Shown here: positions 1-7,397 of the stretch, in pieces
Numbering within the stretch: position 1 is the stretch's first letter
Layout: the number at the start of each line of letters is the position of its first letter
Source of the DNA: CAYPHA01 sp964410215
GTDB lineage: Bacteria; Calditrichota; Calditrichia; Calditrichales; CAYPHA01
Length of the DNA: 10,964 nucleotides
NCBI GenBank assembly: GCA_964410215.1
Contig: CAYPHA010000110.1
Location: 1-10,964 of the forward strand
Direction of reading: 5' to 3'
Notes under the pieces: generated by a model
What the model was told of the DNA's origin: nothing
Seen by the model: only the letters and a program-made list of their open reading frames with translations
Database searches by the model: none
Position numbers and translations under genes: made by a program

Positions 1-1325
1 TTTGCTCCGGCGGTGATGATCTGCTGGGCACCAAAGCTGCCTGCGCCGTCATTCACATACCAGGCAATCTTGTTGTCATTTGCCGAAGCGGACAGCACAT
101 CCATATCACCGTCGCCGTCAAGATCAGAGGCATAGACCGATTGAGCTCCTTCTGCAGAGGTGCTGATTTGCTGCTGTTCACCAAAATGACCAGCGCCGTC
201 ATTTTCGTACCAGGCAATCTTGCTGTCCCAAATTGAGGCGGATAATACATCCATATCACCATCTCCGTCAAGGTCCGAAGCATAAACAGAATATACTCCT
301 TCTACCAAAGTACTGATCACTATTTGGTCACCAAAGCTGCCTGAACCATCATTTTCATACCATGCAATCTTAGGATCACCTTCCCAGGAAGCTGAAAGCA
401 CATCCATATCACCATCACCGTCCAGGTCACTGGCATAAACAGAACTTGCTCCTTCTACCAAAGTACTGATCACTTTTTGGTCACCAAAGCTGCCCGAGCC
501 ATTATTTTCATACCAGGCAATTCTATGGTCACCTTCTGGGGTTGTATGTGAAGAAGAAGCAGACAATACATCCATATCGCCGTCGTTGTCCAGATCACAG
601 GCATAGACTGATTCTACCCCAGCTACTGAGTCGCTAATGACCTGTTGGGCTCCAAAACTGGAGGACCCATTATTTTTATACCATGCGATCCCGCTCCCCC
701 ATGAAGCAGACAACACATCCATATCACTATCCCCATCAAGATCACATGCATAAACAGATTTTGCATCTTCTACCAAAGTACTGATTACTTTTTGGTCACC
801 AAAGTTGCCCGAGCCGTCATTTTCATACCAGGCAATTTTACTAACAAGACCACCTGAAGCAGAAAGTACATCCATATCCCCGTCATTGTCCAGATCACAG
901 GCATAGACCGATTGACCATTCTCTATGGAACTGCTGATAATCTGTTGAGGTCCAAAGTTTCCTGTACCGTCGTTTTCATACCAGGCGATCCGGCCCTCCC
1001 ATGAGGCAGACAACACATCCATATCACCATCGCCGTCCAGGTCACTGGCATAGATTGAGAATACATAGATTTCAGATCGCATGATAATCCGCTGATGCCC
1101 AAAACCGCCTGCGCCGTCATTGGCATACCAGGCAATTTTGCCGTCTTCTTTAGAAGCTGATATTACATCCATATCGCCGTCACCGTCCAGACCGGCAGTG
1201 AAAACATCGCTTGCCCCATGAGTAGACGTTTCATAGGATATTATAACCTTCTGCTCACTAAATTGTGTTTGAGCCAGAACAGAATTTATATGGCATAATA
1301 AAGCTAATAAAAAAATATATTTCAT
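1..1325 (-). CDS. Secreted FG-GAP/VCBS repeat protein, N-terminal part (C-terminus outside window)
   Basis: I read one open frame from the ATG at 1325 down to base 1 with no stop, about 441 codons, so the gene runs out of the window. It starts MKYIFLLALLCHINSVLAQ, a clear signal peptide with a likely cut after VLA. The rest is eight copies of a 49 to 56 residue unit, each built as DLDGDGDMDVLSAS, then KIAWYENDGSGSFGDQ, then VISTLVEGA.SVYAS. The Asp-rich loop is the calcium-binding loop of FG-GAP/VCBS repeats, which build beta-propellers in secreted adhesins and polysaccharide-associated proteins. The start is supported by GGAGG just upstream. Short off-frame readings inside this region are artefacts of the repeat. 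The missing C-terminus may carry a T9SS sorting domain like its neighbour's; that is inference. Binding target unknown. Confidence 0.93.
   Translation of the reverse strand, partial: MKYIFLLALLCHINSVLAQTQFSEQKVIISYETSTHGASDVFTAGLDGDGDMDVISASKEDGKIAWYANDGAGGFGHQRIIMRSEIYVFSIYASDLDGDGDMDVLSASWEGRIAWYENDGTGNFGPQQIISSSIENGQSVYACDLDNDGDMDVLSASGGLVSKIAWYENDGSGNFGDQKVISTLVEDAKSVYACDLDGDSDMDVLSASWGSGIAWYKNNGSSSFGAQQVISDSVAGVESVYACDLDNDGDMDVLSASSSHTTPEGDHRIAWYENNGSGSFGDQKVISTLVEGASSVYASDLDGDGDMDVLSASWEGDPKIAWYENDGSGSFGDQIVISTLVEGVYSVYASDLDGDGDMDVLSASIWDSKIAWYENDGAGHFGEQQQISTSAEGAQSVYASDLDGDGDMDVLSASANDNKIAWYVNDGAGSFGAQQIITAGA
98..1175 (-). repeat. Eight in-frame tandem repeats, about 150 bases each
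   Basis: The sequence CATCCATATC (antisense of GATATGGATG, encoding DMDV/DMDI) recurs at 98, 248, 401, 569, 716, 869, 1016 and 1166. The spacings are 150, 153, 168, 147, 153, 147 and 150 bases, all multiples of three, so the frame is kept. Length differences fall in the loop between LSAS and IAWY; the longest unit inserts SSHTTPEGDH. Some copies are nearly identical at DNA level: 296-321 matches 449-474 exactly over 26 bases. Units at 869/1016 resemble units at 569/716 at an offset of exactly 300 bases, suggesting duplication of a two-unit block. Confidence 0.93.
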
Positions 1326-1329
1326 ATTT

Positions 1330-1334
1330 CCTCC
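1330..1334 (-). promoter_or_regulatory. Ribosome binding site of the VCBS repeat gene
   Basis: On the minus strand GGAGG lies four bases before the ATG at 1325 (GGAGGAAATATG). It fixes the start in front of a good signal peptide and shows that this organism uses Shine-Dalgarno pairing. Confidence 0.75.
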
Positions 1335-1354
1335 AGAACGCCCTTAGGCATTTG

Positions 1355-1382
1355 TTTAGTTGGCCCAGTTGAAATATGTCAA
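1355..1382 (-). promoter_or_regulatory. Weak candidate promoter for the VCBS repeat gene
   Basis: The minus strand has a perfect TTGACA (1382-1377), but the best -10 candidate 16 bases on is only ACTAAA (1360-1355), matching TATAAT at three positions. It lies in the 71-base gap before the VCBS gene. I see no Bacteroidota-type -7/-33 element. This is a suggestion only. Confidence 0.2.
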
Positions 1383-1396
1383 AAAAATGTACACCT

Positions 1397-1990
1397 TTAA
1401 TATCCAGGTGTTGGTTCTACTCTCATAAATTTGTACAAATTAATTTCAGTGTTTTTACCTGTAACCGTTAGTGAACAGGAACTGTCACCTGCAAGAAATG
1501 GTACAAGTTCACTGCCCTCAAACATTTCATCTGTATTCGAAGTACAAAGGGATCCAAAACGTATTGCATCCCATAATTTAAAGGTATCCTGCTCCGTATA
1601 GATACCGAAGAATCCACCGGGCTTTGGTAAGGAACCTATAATTGATATTTCAAAAATATTATCTATTTCACCATAATTTGAATTAAAGACAGAATCGTTT
1701 GCACAAACTACGAGATAGCTTTTTGAAGGCACAGTGAAGCTGGGGAGACAGTTGATGCATTTCATGTGTGAGTATCTTCCCCCATTAACGCTTATATCCA
1801 TCTCGCTCGGATTGTACAGTTCCATCCAGGTTTTTGAGTAGTCCACCGTATCAAGATAAACTTCACTGAAACTGACCCTATCTAAATATCCCATAAATTC
1901 ATCATCACCAGATGAGTTAGTACCATGACTACATGAATCTATGAGTAAATAAAAGAACAATATTAGTAAAATTGAATTAAATTTATGCAT
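1397..1990 (-). CDS. Lamin-tail-domain-like surface lipoprotein
   Basis: A 197-residue product. The N-terminus MHKFNSILLILFFYLLIDSC is a hydrophobic signal ending in a likely lipidated Cys20, followed by a Ser/Gly/Asp-rich linker. Residues about 36-110 (FSEVYLDTVDYSKTWMELYNPSE, taken here in parts: FSEVYLD, then WMELYNPSE, then SYLVVC) follow the lamin-tail domain pattern INE..., W-E-LYN, LVVC seen in the CotH protein just upstream. The C-terminus ends in VEPTPGY, like the usual end of lamin-tail domains. Odd points are a CxxC (Cys78, Cys81) and three more cysteines (96, 149, 172), which could form disulfides outside the cell. An AGGA eight bases before the ATG supports the start. Lamin-tail domains are thought to mediate protein or surface attachment; the actual role is unknown. 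Confidence 0.82.
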   Translation of the reverse strand: MHKFNSILLILFFYLLIDSCSHGTNSSGDDEFMGYLDRVSFSEVYLDTVDYSKTWMELYNPSEMDISVNGGRYSHMKCINCLPSFTVPSKSYLVVCANDSVFNSNYGEIDNIFEISIIGSLPKPGGFFGIYTEQDTFKLWDAIRFGSLCTSNTDEMFEGSELVPFLAGDSSCSLTVTGKNTEINLYKFMRVEPTPGY

Positions 1991-2052
1991 ACAATTTATC
2001 CTAATTCGGGAATTCAGTCCTTATACCTTTAATCGTTTTTTGAACCAAAATA

Positions 2053-4578
2053 CTATTTTAGCAAAATCATCTTTTTAACTTGCTGAAATGTTCCTGCTTT
2101 TAACTGATAGTAATAAATGCCACTAGCCAATCCTGCAGCAATCCACTCCAGCTGATGCAATCCGGCATTTTGTCGGTCTGAAACAAGTGTTGCTACTTTT
2201 TGCCCTATTAAATTATAAACGCTCAATTCTACTTCGCTGGCTGCAGGCAACTGATAGCTGATTAAGGTTGTCGGATTAAAGGGATTTGGATAGTTTTGTG
2301 AAAGTTTGAATACATTTGGAATCTGTTGTGTAACTGCTTTCTGATCGATAGCTGTCAATGAAAACACACTATTAATTCGCCCCGGAGTACCGAAATCTAT
2401 TGACGCTTTCCAGCTTTCAGGAAGCGCATTATCATAATCCGGATTCACTAGTTCCAGGGTCGGGCCATTTCCGGCAGGTGAAAGGGGCCAGGGGGCTTCC
2501 TCATCATAAACCACCATATCTATGAGCGTGTTTTTATTGTCAAATAGTCGTACAATGTCACCTTCATTCCCAAACTTAAAATCAAGGTTGCCTGTAAAAT
2601 TATCAACACGTCGAAATATTTTTTTAAAATCTGCAGTATCACGACAGACAACTAAAAATGAATCTTGTTTTAAAACAGTATTCTGGCTGAATTCGAAAAT
2701 ATTCTCATCATCAGAATCTTTTAATTTCCAGTCGTCTAAAACAATATCAGTTTCACTATTATTATAAATTTCCACCCAATCTTCAGTGTCGGAGCCTGGG
2801 GCTGAATCATAGTTTATTTCATTTATTACAATAGGCGAAGTATATGAGGGAATAATTTTTATTTCGTGAAGTGGGCTCCAACTATCTCCATCTTTAACCC
2901 GGGCTTTTACGGTTATAGTCTGTGGTATGGAAATTGTTGTTTCAATACCCGATACTTCTATGGCGGTTGCAGAAACATTACCGGTCAGGTCCCATGTTCT
3001 TGGATCAGTACCATCTGTAGTGTAGAAAATGGTTCCAGTCTGTGGATACAAATATGTAATTATCAGAGAAGATCCTTCAGGGCTATTATATATGGGTGTT
3101 GTTATTAGTTTGCTCCCGATTTTAAAAACCGGCGGATCTATATAGGGATACATTCCTATTTTTTTCACCTCTGTCACATATTTTTCAGCTCTGCCAATCA
3201 AGTCATCCCGGACATCCCTGCATTCATCTTTCCAGTGGTCATAATCATAAAGCGCTCCCCGTTCATCTCCCCAGCGGGCAATTTCACAAATCATCGACTT
3301 TGAAATGACATTACAACTCGAGTCCCATATGGCCGTAACACGATCATCTGTAAGTATTCCATTATTAAAACAATGTTTGTAAATCCTGTCTGCAAATTTC
3401 ATTTTAAAATCGATATTGTTCTTCATTTGATAGTAAGCAATGAATTTATCACCACTATAAATGTATTGTAAATTTTCAATGGCAACCGGCGGGCCGCTTC
3501 TTCGTGCCCCGCCATCAAAACTGTCCTCCATATCCCAACAGGTAAAATAGACAGGTCCGGGCGGATTGGTGCGGCCGCCAAAATAATATTGTGCGCCATC
3601 GCCGATATTCCCATAACTATGAAGTATAACATTGTCAATATATGGATCCACAACGAGGTATTCTTCTATCTCACTATACTGTCTGTTCGTCCAATCCGTA
3701 TTATTTAAATAGTTGTATCGATCGCCATTCCCAAATCGTATTCCGCCCTTTCCTTTTCCATAAAAATAATCTTCATTATCTCCGCCGAAATATGTAGAAA
3801 GTGCATTATCATCCATACGCTCACAGGGATTAGTTATTCCCCAATATTTACCATTTATATATAGATGCACATAGGTACCATGGTTGCCCCAACCACTCAT
3901 CATAATCTGCAGATCTCGTGCAAATTGGTCACGGGTGTATGCATAATTAGCACGGTCCCACTCCGATCCGAAATCCCGGTTATAACCGGTTCTGAGAACT
4001 ACTTTGTCAAATTCTGAAGGAACGGATTCCGCGTTAAACGGTGCCGTAGCCAGGATCTGGTTTTTAAGCCTGCCGGCACCATATTTGTCCTTAAACTCCA
4101 GAGTAAAAGACTGTTTGTGGTCAAATGTGCCATTATCCCAGCGCGAAGCGCCTCCCTGTATTTTAATCCCGCAGTTCTCCTGCCAGTTTTTAAACCGGCC
4201 TTTTTTATAATTTTCCGGATAAATCATTTCTGCAGAACACTCAACCAGCTCTCTCCAGTCAGGATCATGCGGATCGCCTCCGAACTCTTCCAAATTTTGC
4301 CCACGATGAATACCGGCAATCCCAAAAATCGAATCCCAGGGCGCGGATATAAAAATTGTTGGCATATCAAGCAGGGCGTCTATTACTTCTTCTTCAGACT
4401 GGGTTATATCACTCATATCAAATGCTTCGGTCCAGTACACATGATCCTGGCTATGCTGTTCTTCAGGGACATCACTGTTATCCTGGGTCAGCACATTTAC
4501 AGGAAAAATAAAGGAATGCGTACGTACATCCGAAACTGAGGTCGAATCACTATAGGCAACAGCCCTTATTGTTGTCAT
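2053..4578 (-). CDS. CotH-kinase / lamin-tail protein with T9SS sorting domain, C-terminal part after frameshift
   Basis: 841 residues from the first ATG after the frameshift, but that ATG lies inside a chitobiase-like domain and has no ribosome binding site, so this is the 3' part of a longer gene that begins at 5812. Domain order: end of a chitobiase/hexosaminidase-type domain (TTIRAVAYS, 2-25); CotH kinase domain about 130-470, with GIKIQGGASR (137), LYINGKYWGI (239) and WDMEDSF (348), the last probably corresponding to the metal-binding Asp region of CotH kinases; a second chitobiase-like domain with IFYTTDGTDPRT (517); a lamin-tail domain 581-735 (VINEINYD, DWVEIYNNS); and a type A T9SS sorting domain 757-841 with NYPNPFNPTT. 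CotH proteins phosphorylate protein Ser residues; here the protein would be exported and anchored or released by type IX secretion. Target unknown. Confidence 0.88.
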   Translation of the reverse strand: MTTIRAVAYSDSTSVSDVRTHSFIFPVNVLTQDNSDVPEEQHSQDHVYWTEAFDMSDITQSEEEVIDALLDMPTIFISAPWDSIFGIAGIHRGQNLEEFGGDPHDPDWRELVECSAEMIYPENYKKGRFKNWQENCGIKIQGGASRWDNGTFDHKQSFTLEFKDKYGAGRLKNQILATAPFNAESVPSEFDKVVLRTGYNRDFGSEWDRANYAYTRDQFARDLQIMMSGWGNHGTYVHLYINGKYWGITNPCERMDDNALSTYFGGDNEDYFYGKGKGGIRFGNGDRYNYLNNTDWTNRQYSEIEEYLVVDPYIDNVILHSYGNIGDGAQYYFGGRTNPPGPVYFTCWDMEDSFDGGARRSGPPVAIENLQYIYSGDKFIAYYQMKNNIDFKMKFADRIYKHCFNNGILTDDRVTAIWDSSCNVISKSMICEIARWGDERGALYDYDHWKDECRDVRDDLIGRAEKYVTEVKKIGMYPYIDPPVFKIGSKLITTPIYNSPEGSSLIITYLYPQTGTIFYTTDGTDPRTWDLTGNVSATAIEVSGIETTISIPQTITVKARVKDGDSWSPLHEIKIIPSYTSPIVINEINYDSAPGSDTEDWVEIYNNSETDIVLDDWKLKDSDDENIFEFSQNTVLKQDSFLVVCRDTADFKKIFRRVDNFTGNLDFKFGNEGDIVRLFDNKNTLIDMVVYDEEAPWPLSPAGNGPTLELVNPDYDNALPESWKASIDFGTPGRINSVFSLTAIDQKAVTQQIPNVFKLSQNYPNPFNPTTLISYQLPAASEVELSVYNLIGQKVATLVSDRQNAGLHQLEWIAAGLASGIYYYQLKAGTFQQVKKMILLK

Positions 4579-4645
4579 TTTTGATATTTCGATGGGACCC
4601 GTGTACAGAATGCCAATACTCCTGGATGGTTTAGAACAATCTGTA
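4579..4645 (-). other. Frameshift junction splitting the CotH gene
   Basis: The upstream frame ends QIRYRLF then TAA (4633-4631). The +1 frame continues without a stop as TDCSKPS...ILYTGPIEISK and joins the downstream half at MTTIRAVA. Joined, this reads QIRY-TDCSKPS-...-ILYTGPIEIS-..TTIRAVA, which is the chitobiase/hexosaminidase C-terminal-type pattern (RYTxDGSxPS...YTGPIxIxxxTTIRAVA). The break lies in TACAGAT. Restoring two bases to give TACACAGAT closes the frame exactly, so loss of one AC from an ACAC run is the simplest cause. A sequencing or assembly error would look the same. Confidence 0.85.
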
Positions 4646-5812
4646 TCGAATTTGTGAATAGACAGGATCTGAAGTAAGTGTTAAGTAAAAAGTTTCGCTG
4701 TAAAATCCCCTTGTGTGAGAAAATTCCGGTTTTTCATTTTTTGATAGGTACACACTGCTATCATTGACAGCTCCCGGAGTTGGTTTACTAAATAAAACCC
4801 AGTCTGGTCCGCCATCAGGTTTTCTGCCAAATGAAATATCTTTTGGAATACCGCCTGTCAAGATTGAATCAATGATTTGTCCATTCTGAGACGTAAGATA
4901 TAAACCCTCACCATCTTTATTTATTTTAAAATTTGTATGATACGAAGAAGGCTTTAAACCTAGAGCAGGAGGGGAAACAACGGCATCCTGTGGTATATAT
5001 GATAATCCCAATGACAGAAAAGGTATCAGACTCATATCACTGGAAGTTTCTTTGTTAAATCCCTGAACAGCTAATATGTTCTCACCGTTTTTTAAATAGG
5101 ATTTTGCATCTGCGATATCGAATCTATCAGGACTGCCACCACTATACATTTGAGCTTCATGATCACCGTTTGCAAACTGATCATAGGATACAGGAGTCCC
5201 TGAAATCCCAATATTGGCCCGGGCTATTTCCCGGCCATTAAGGTAGGCTACAAAAGCATCATCATAGTCTACATGCAGAACGGCATCCACAACACCAGCA
5301 GTATCTTCTATCTCGAATTTCTTTCTAATATATATGGAAACCTTTTCTCCTATGACGGTTGCATCATCATTATCTCCATATCCAAAACCACTCGGGCCTT
5401 CACTCCAGCCCGTGTCATCATATGAAAGATCAATCCAGTTTGCCGGAATGGATGCATTTCCAATCTGGTATTTCCAATGATCGCCTTCTCTTATTACGGT
5501 TTCCCAGTGACTAATAATATTTGATCGATCCTTACCCGACGAAAAGAGTAAAAGATGCGCGTTTGGCAGCAAATTAATTTCAGGGATTACCCATTTCTTT
5601 AAAACTAGGCTCTCATCAGATATCCCATAACCTTCAAGATTGATTATAGAATTACTATTATTATATAGTTCAATCCAATCTGGAAAATCGCCATCTTCAT
5701 CAGCTAAGAATGTTTCATTAGAAGACATTAATTCATTAATGCATATACTTTGCGCAATAAGAATCCATGGCAATAATAAAAATAAACCGATGTACAGATA
5801 TCTGGAATTCAC
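4631..5812 (-). CDS. CotH-kinase / lamin-tail protein, N-terminal part before frameshift
   Basis: 393 residues starting at GTG; the frame is closed just upstream by a stop at 5827-5825 and no better start exists. Residues 1-21 are a signal peptide (hydrophobic YIGLFLLLPWILIAQ). Residues 23-95 are a lamin-tail domain (INELMSSN, DWIELYNNS). Residues about 103-270 look like a jelly-roll carbohydrate-binding-type domain (WKYQIG, DDTGWSEGPSGFGYGD, VDYDDAFVAYLNGREIA). Residues about 285-349 look like a second, shortened lamin-tail domain ending KPTPGAVND. From about 360 a chitobiase-like domain begins (FSHTRGFYSETFYLTLTS) and is cut by the stop. This domain order is usual for the front of CotH surface proteins, and the missing CotH part lies in the next frame. 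It begins 24 bases after the preceding lipoprotein gene, so it is probably in the same operon. Confidence 0.86.
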   Translation of the reverse strand: MNSRYLYIGLFLLLPWILIAQSICINELMSSNETFLADEDGDFPDWIELYNNSNSIINLEGYGISDESLVLKKWVIPEINLLPNAHLLLFSSGKDRSNIISHWETVIREGDHWKYQIGNASIPANWIDLSYDDTGWSEGPSGFGYGDNDDATVIGEKVSIYIRKKFEIEDTAGVVDAVLHVDYDDAFVAYLNGREIARANIGISGTPVSYDQFANGDHEAQMYSGGSPDRFDIADAKSYLKNGENILAVQGFNKETSSDMSLIPFLSLGLSYIPQDAVVSPPALGLKPSSYHTNFKINKDGEGLYLTSQNGQIIDSILTGGIPKDISFGRKPDGGPDWVLFSKPTPGAVNDSSVYLSKNEKPEFSHTRGFYSETFYLTLTSDPVYSQIRYRLF

Positions 5813-5836
5813 TACTCTGAAATCTCATTTTTATTG

Positions 5837-6340
5837 TTATTGGCAATACATGTTGAATTTATCATACGACTCACTTCTGCTTATTTGCCTGTTACCATCA
5901 TCATTTTTGTAATAGATACTTATTCCTACTGTTCCGGCATATTGTTGCTGATCAGGTTGAAGGCCATCAATGTCGATTGGCGCTGTCAGATATTCGATAC
6001 CTACTCCAATTTGAACATGTTCAGAAGATGTATGCAATGTATCTGCGATTAATATCATATCAGTGGCTATGTCAAATGCTTCTCTTTTTCCATCGCTACA
6101 AAACCATACCCTGCCAAAAACCTTATATCGGACATTATAAATCATGCCGGCTTCACCATCTACACGAAACCTGGCGCCACCAATCCTGTATGCATCATTT
6201 CCAAATTGAATTGGAGGAAGTAATTCAAAATCCGTAACAGTTGCGGGTATCACGGGCTGGTAAAAGGTTACCTCCGGATCTAAAAACTCGCACTGAATCA
6301 AAGCTAACATCAGCAAAATAAATAAAATGAAACGTTTCAT
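5837..6340 (-). CDS. Small lipoprotein of unknown function
   Basis: 167 residues. MKRFILFILLMLALIQC is a short signal ending at Cys17, the likely lipidation site, although Gln at -1 is not the usual small residue. The mature part has no domain I recognise. Its alternating pattern (YRIGGARFRVDG, MIYNVRYKVFGRVWF, VGISIYYKN) suggests an all-beta, immunoglobulin-like fold. Two further cysteines are Cys81 and Cys166, the latter next to the C-terminus. AAGGGAG just upstream of the ATG supports the start. It lies 28 bases after the nucleoside hydrolase gene and 24 bases before the CotH gene, so it is probably cotranscribed with them. It could be an accessory surface lipoprotein; no function can be assigned. 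Confidence 0.78.
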   Translation of the reverse strand: MKRFILFILLMLALIQCEFLDPEVTFYQPVIPATVTDFELLPPIQFGNDAYRIGGARFRVDGEAGMIYNVRYKVFGRVWFCSDGKREAFDIATDMILIADTLHTSSEHVQIGVGIEYLTAPIDIDGLQPDQQQYAGTVGISIYYKNDDGNRQISRSESYDKFNMYCQ

Positions 6341-6368
6341 TCTCTCCCTTCCGACAAACTTCGTTTTT

Positions 6369-7361
6369 CTATGGCGCCAGGGTCATCAGGCGTTCTATTT
6401 CCTGTTCTATCTGGCTGTTATTTTTCGGTTCGGCATACCCTCTGTAACCTTCACTAAAGCGCCAGGTGTATCCATTGGACAAGCTGCCTCCGCCATCCCA
6501 GTCTTCCGTGTAGTACCGGGTGCCGAATACGGCGTATAGCGTGGTCACCTGATCCCAACTGGAACGTCCTCTGTTCGGTCCCACGCCCCATTCCAGTTCA
6601 TAAGCCCTGCGTACGGGATTGTTTTCCGGCGTACTGGCCGTCAGCGTTTCACCCGTGATCATATCTCCACCTACATGGGTGGTTACAAGGGTTCCGGGCC
6701 AGTTTTCTATGACATACTGCGTCTGACCCACAAGACCATGACGTACGAAATTAAAGCCATCATTGTGCAATCCACCCATGACGGCCAATAATTTCACTTT
6801 ACTTTCCACAAGGGCGAAACCTTCCGGATCCAATAACAGATCATATAAATTGTTAAGGAAACCAACACTTATAACAACAACAGAGCTGTCGGGCTGACTT
6901 GCCAGGATATCCTTGTACACATTTTTGGCACTGGCTACCCTATTATCAGTCAAATCAAAAGGCATATTATCCAGGTCATTACCGTTGTCATACGTGTAGT
7001 AATCAGAGCCATCCGGATCATCCAAATCCCCGTAGTACAGACCTATGGGAATGTTGCCGCGCTTGTACCAGGTATTTATGGCATCAATAGCGAAACGGGC
7101 CAAAGGGTGTACTTCATTGTAACAGACGCCCAGAATGGTCACCTCTCCTTCCGTCTGCAGGCCATGCAGCACAGCCAGGGCACCGACATCATCCACATCA
7201 AGCGTCATATCCGTTTCATAAATCACCGGTACCCCCACAACCTCGATTTTATTATCATCTGCGGTATCGGCATCTGAATTCGATGCATTGTCTTCACAGA
7301 AAGAACAGGTGAGAAGCACTATCATAGTGAACAGAATAAGTGAGATTGTTTCAAACTTCAT
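6369..7361 (-). CDS. Exported nucleoside hydrolase (IU-NH family) lipoprotein
   Basis: 330 residues, a normal length for inosine/uridine-preferring nucleoside hydrolases plus a signal. The N-terminus is hydrophobic and ends LLTC (Cys19) or CSFC (Cys22), probably a lipoprotein; an acidic linker rich in Asp and Ser (23-38) follows. The metal-binding loop is YETDMTLDVDDVGALAVL, with Asp51, Asp55, Asp57 and Asp58; the first position, usually Asp, is Glu49. Later family landmarks are VVVISVGFLNNL (about 165), LLAVMGG (about 190) and SSWDQVTTLYAV near residue 270, whose Asp is likely the last calcium ligand. These enzymes cut the N-glycosidic bond of ribonucleosides using calcium; this subfamily's substrate is not certain. 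The gene ends ERLMTLAP, and the same eight residues before a stop recur at 10442-10416. It follows the propeller gene by 36 bases. Confidence 0.9.
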   Translation of the reverse strand: MKFETISLILFTMIVLLTCSFCEDNASNSDADTADDNKIEVVGVPVIYETDMTLDVDDVGALAVLHGLQTEGEVTILGVCYNEVHPLARFAIDAINTWYKRGNIPIGLYYGDLDDPDGSDYYTYDNGNDLDNMPFDLTDNRVASAKNVYKDILASQPDSSVVVISVGFLNNLYDLLLDPEGFALVESKVKLLAVMGGLHNDGFNFVRHGLVGQTQYVIENWPGTLVTTHVGGDMITGETLTASTPENNPVRRAYELEWGVGPNRGRSSWDQVTTLYAVFGTRYYTEDWDGGGSLSNGYTWRFSEGYRGYAEPKNNSQIEQEIERLMTLAP

Positions 7362-7397
7362 TAATAACCGCCCTTTCGGATCCGGTGATACTCTATG

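Noticed and set aside
53..283. Small minus-strand reading frames inside the repeat region, here and at 923-1135
   Set aside because: They are off-frame by one base relative to the continuous signal-peptide-to-edge frame from 1325; the periodic DNA keeps the other frames open by chance.
98..1175. Regular repeats at about 150 bases as a CRISPR or satellite array
   Set aside because: The repeats are coding, in frame, divergent and match FG-GAP/VCBS protein units; there are no constant repeats with unique spacers.
4576..4578. ATG at 4578 as a true start of a separate CotH gene
   Set aside because: It lies in the middle of a chitobiase-like domain whose first half is encoded just upstream; no ribosome binding site or signal peptide precedes it.
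4627..4640. Programmed +1 frameshift at TTC TAA A
   Set aside because: The base string lacks a good slippery pairing (Phe tRNA moving from UUC to UCU) and no stimulating Shine-Dalgarno-like motif is visible upstream; a two-base loss is simpler.
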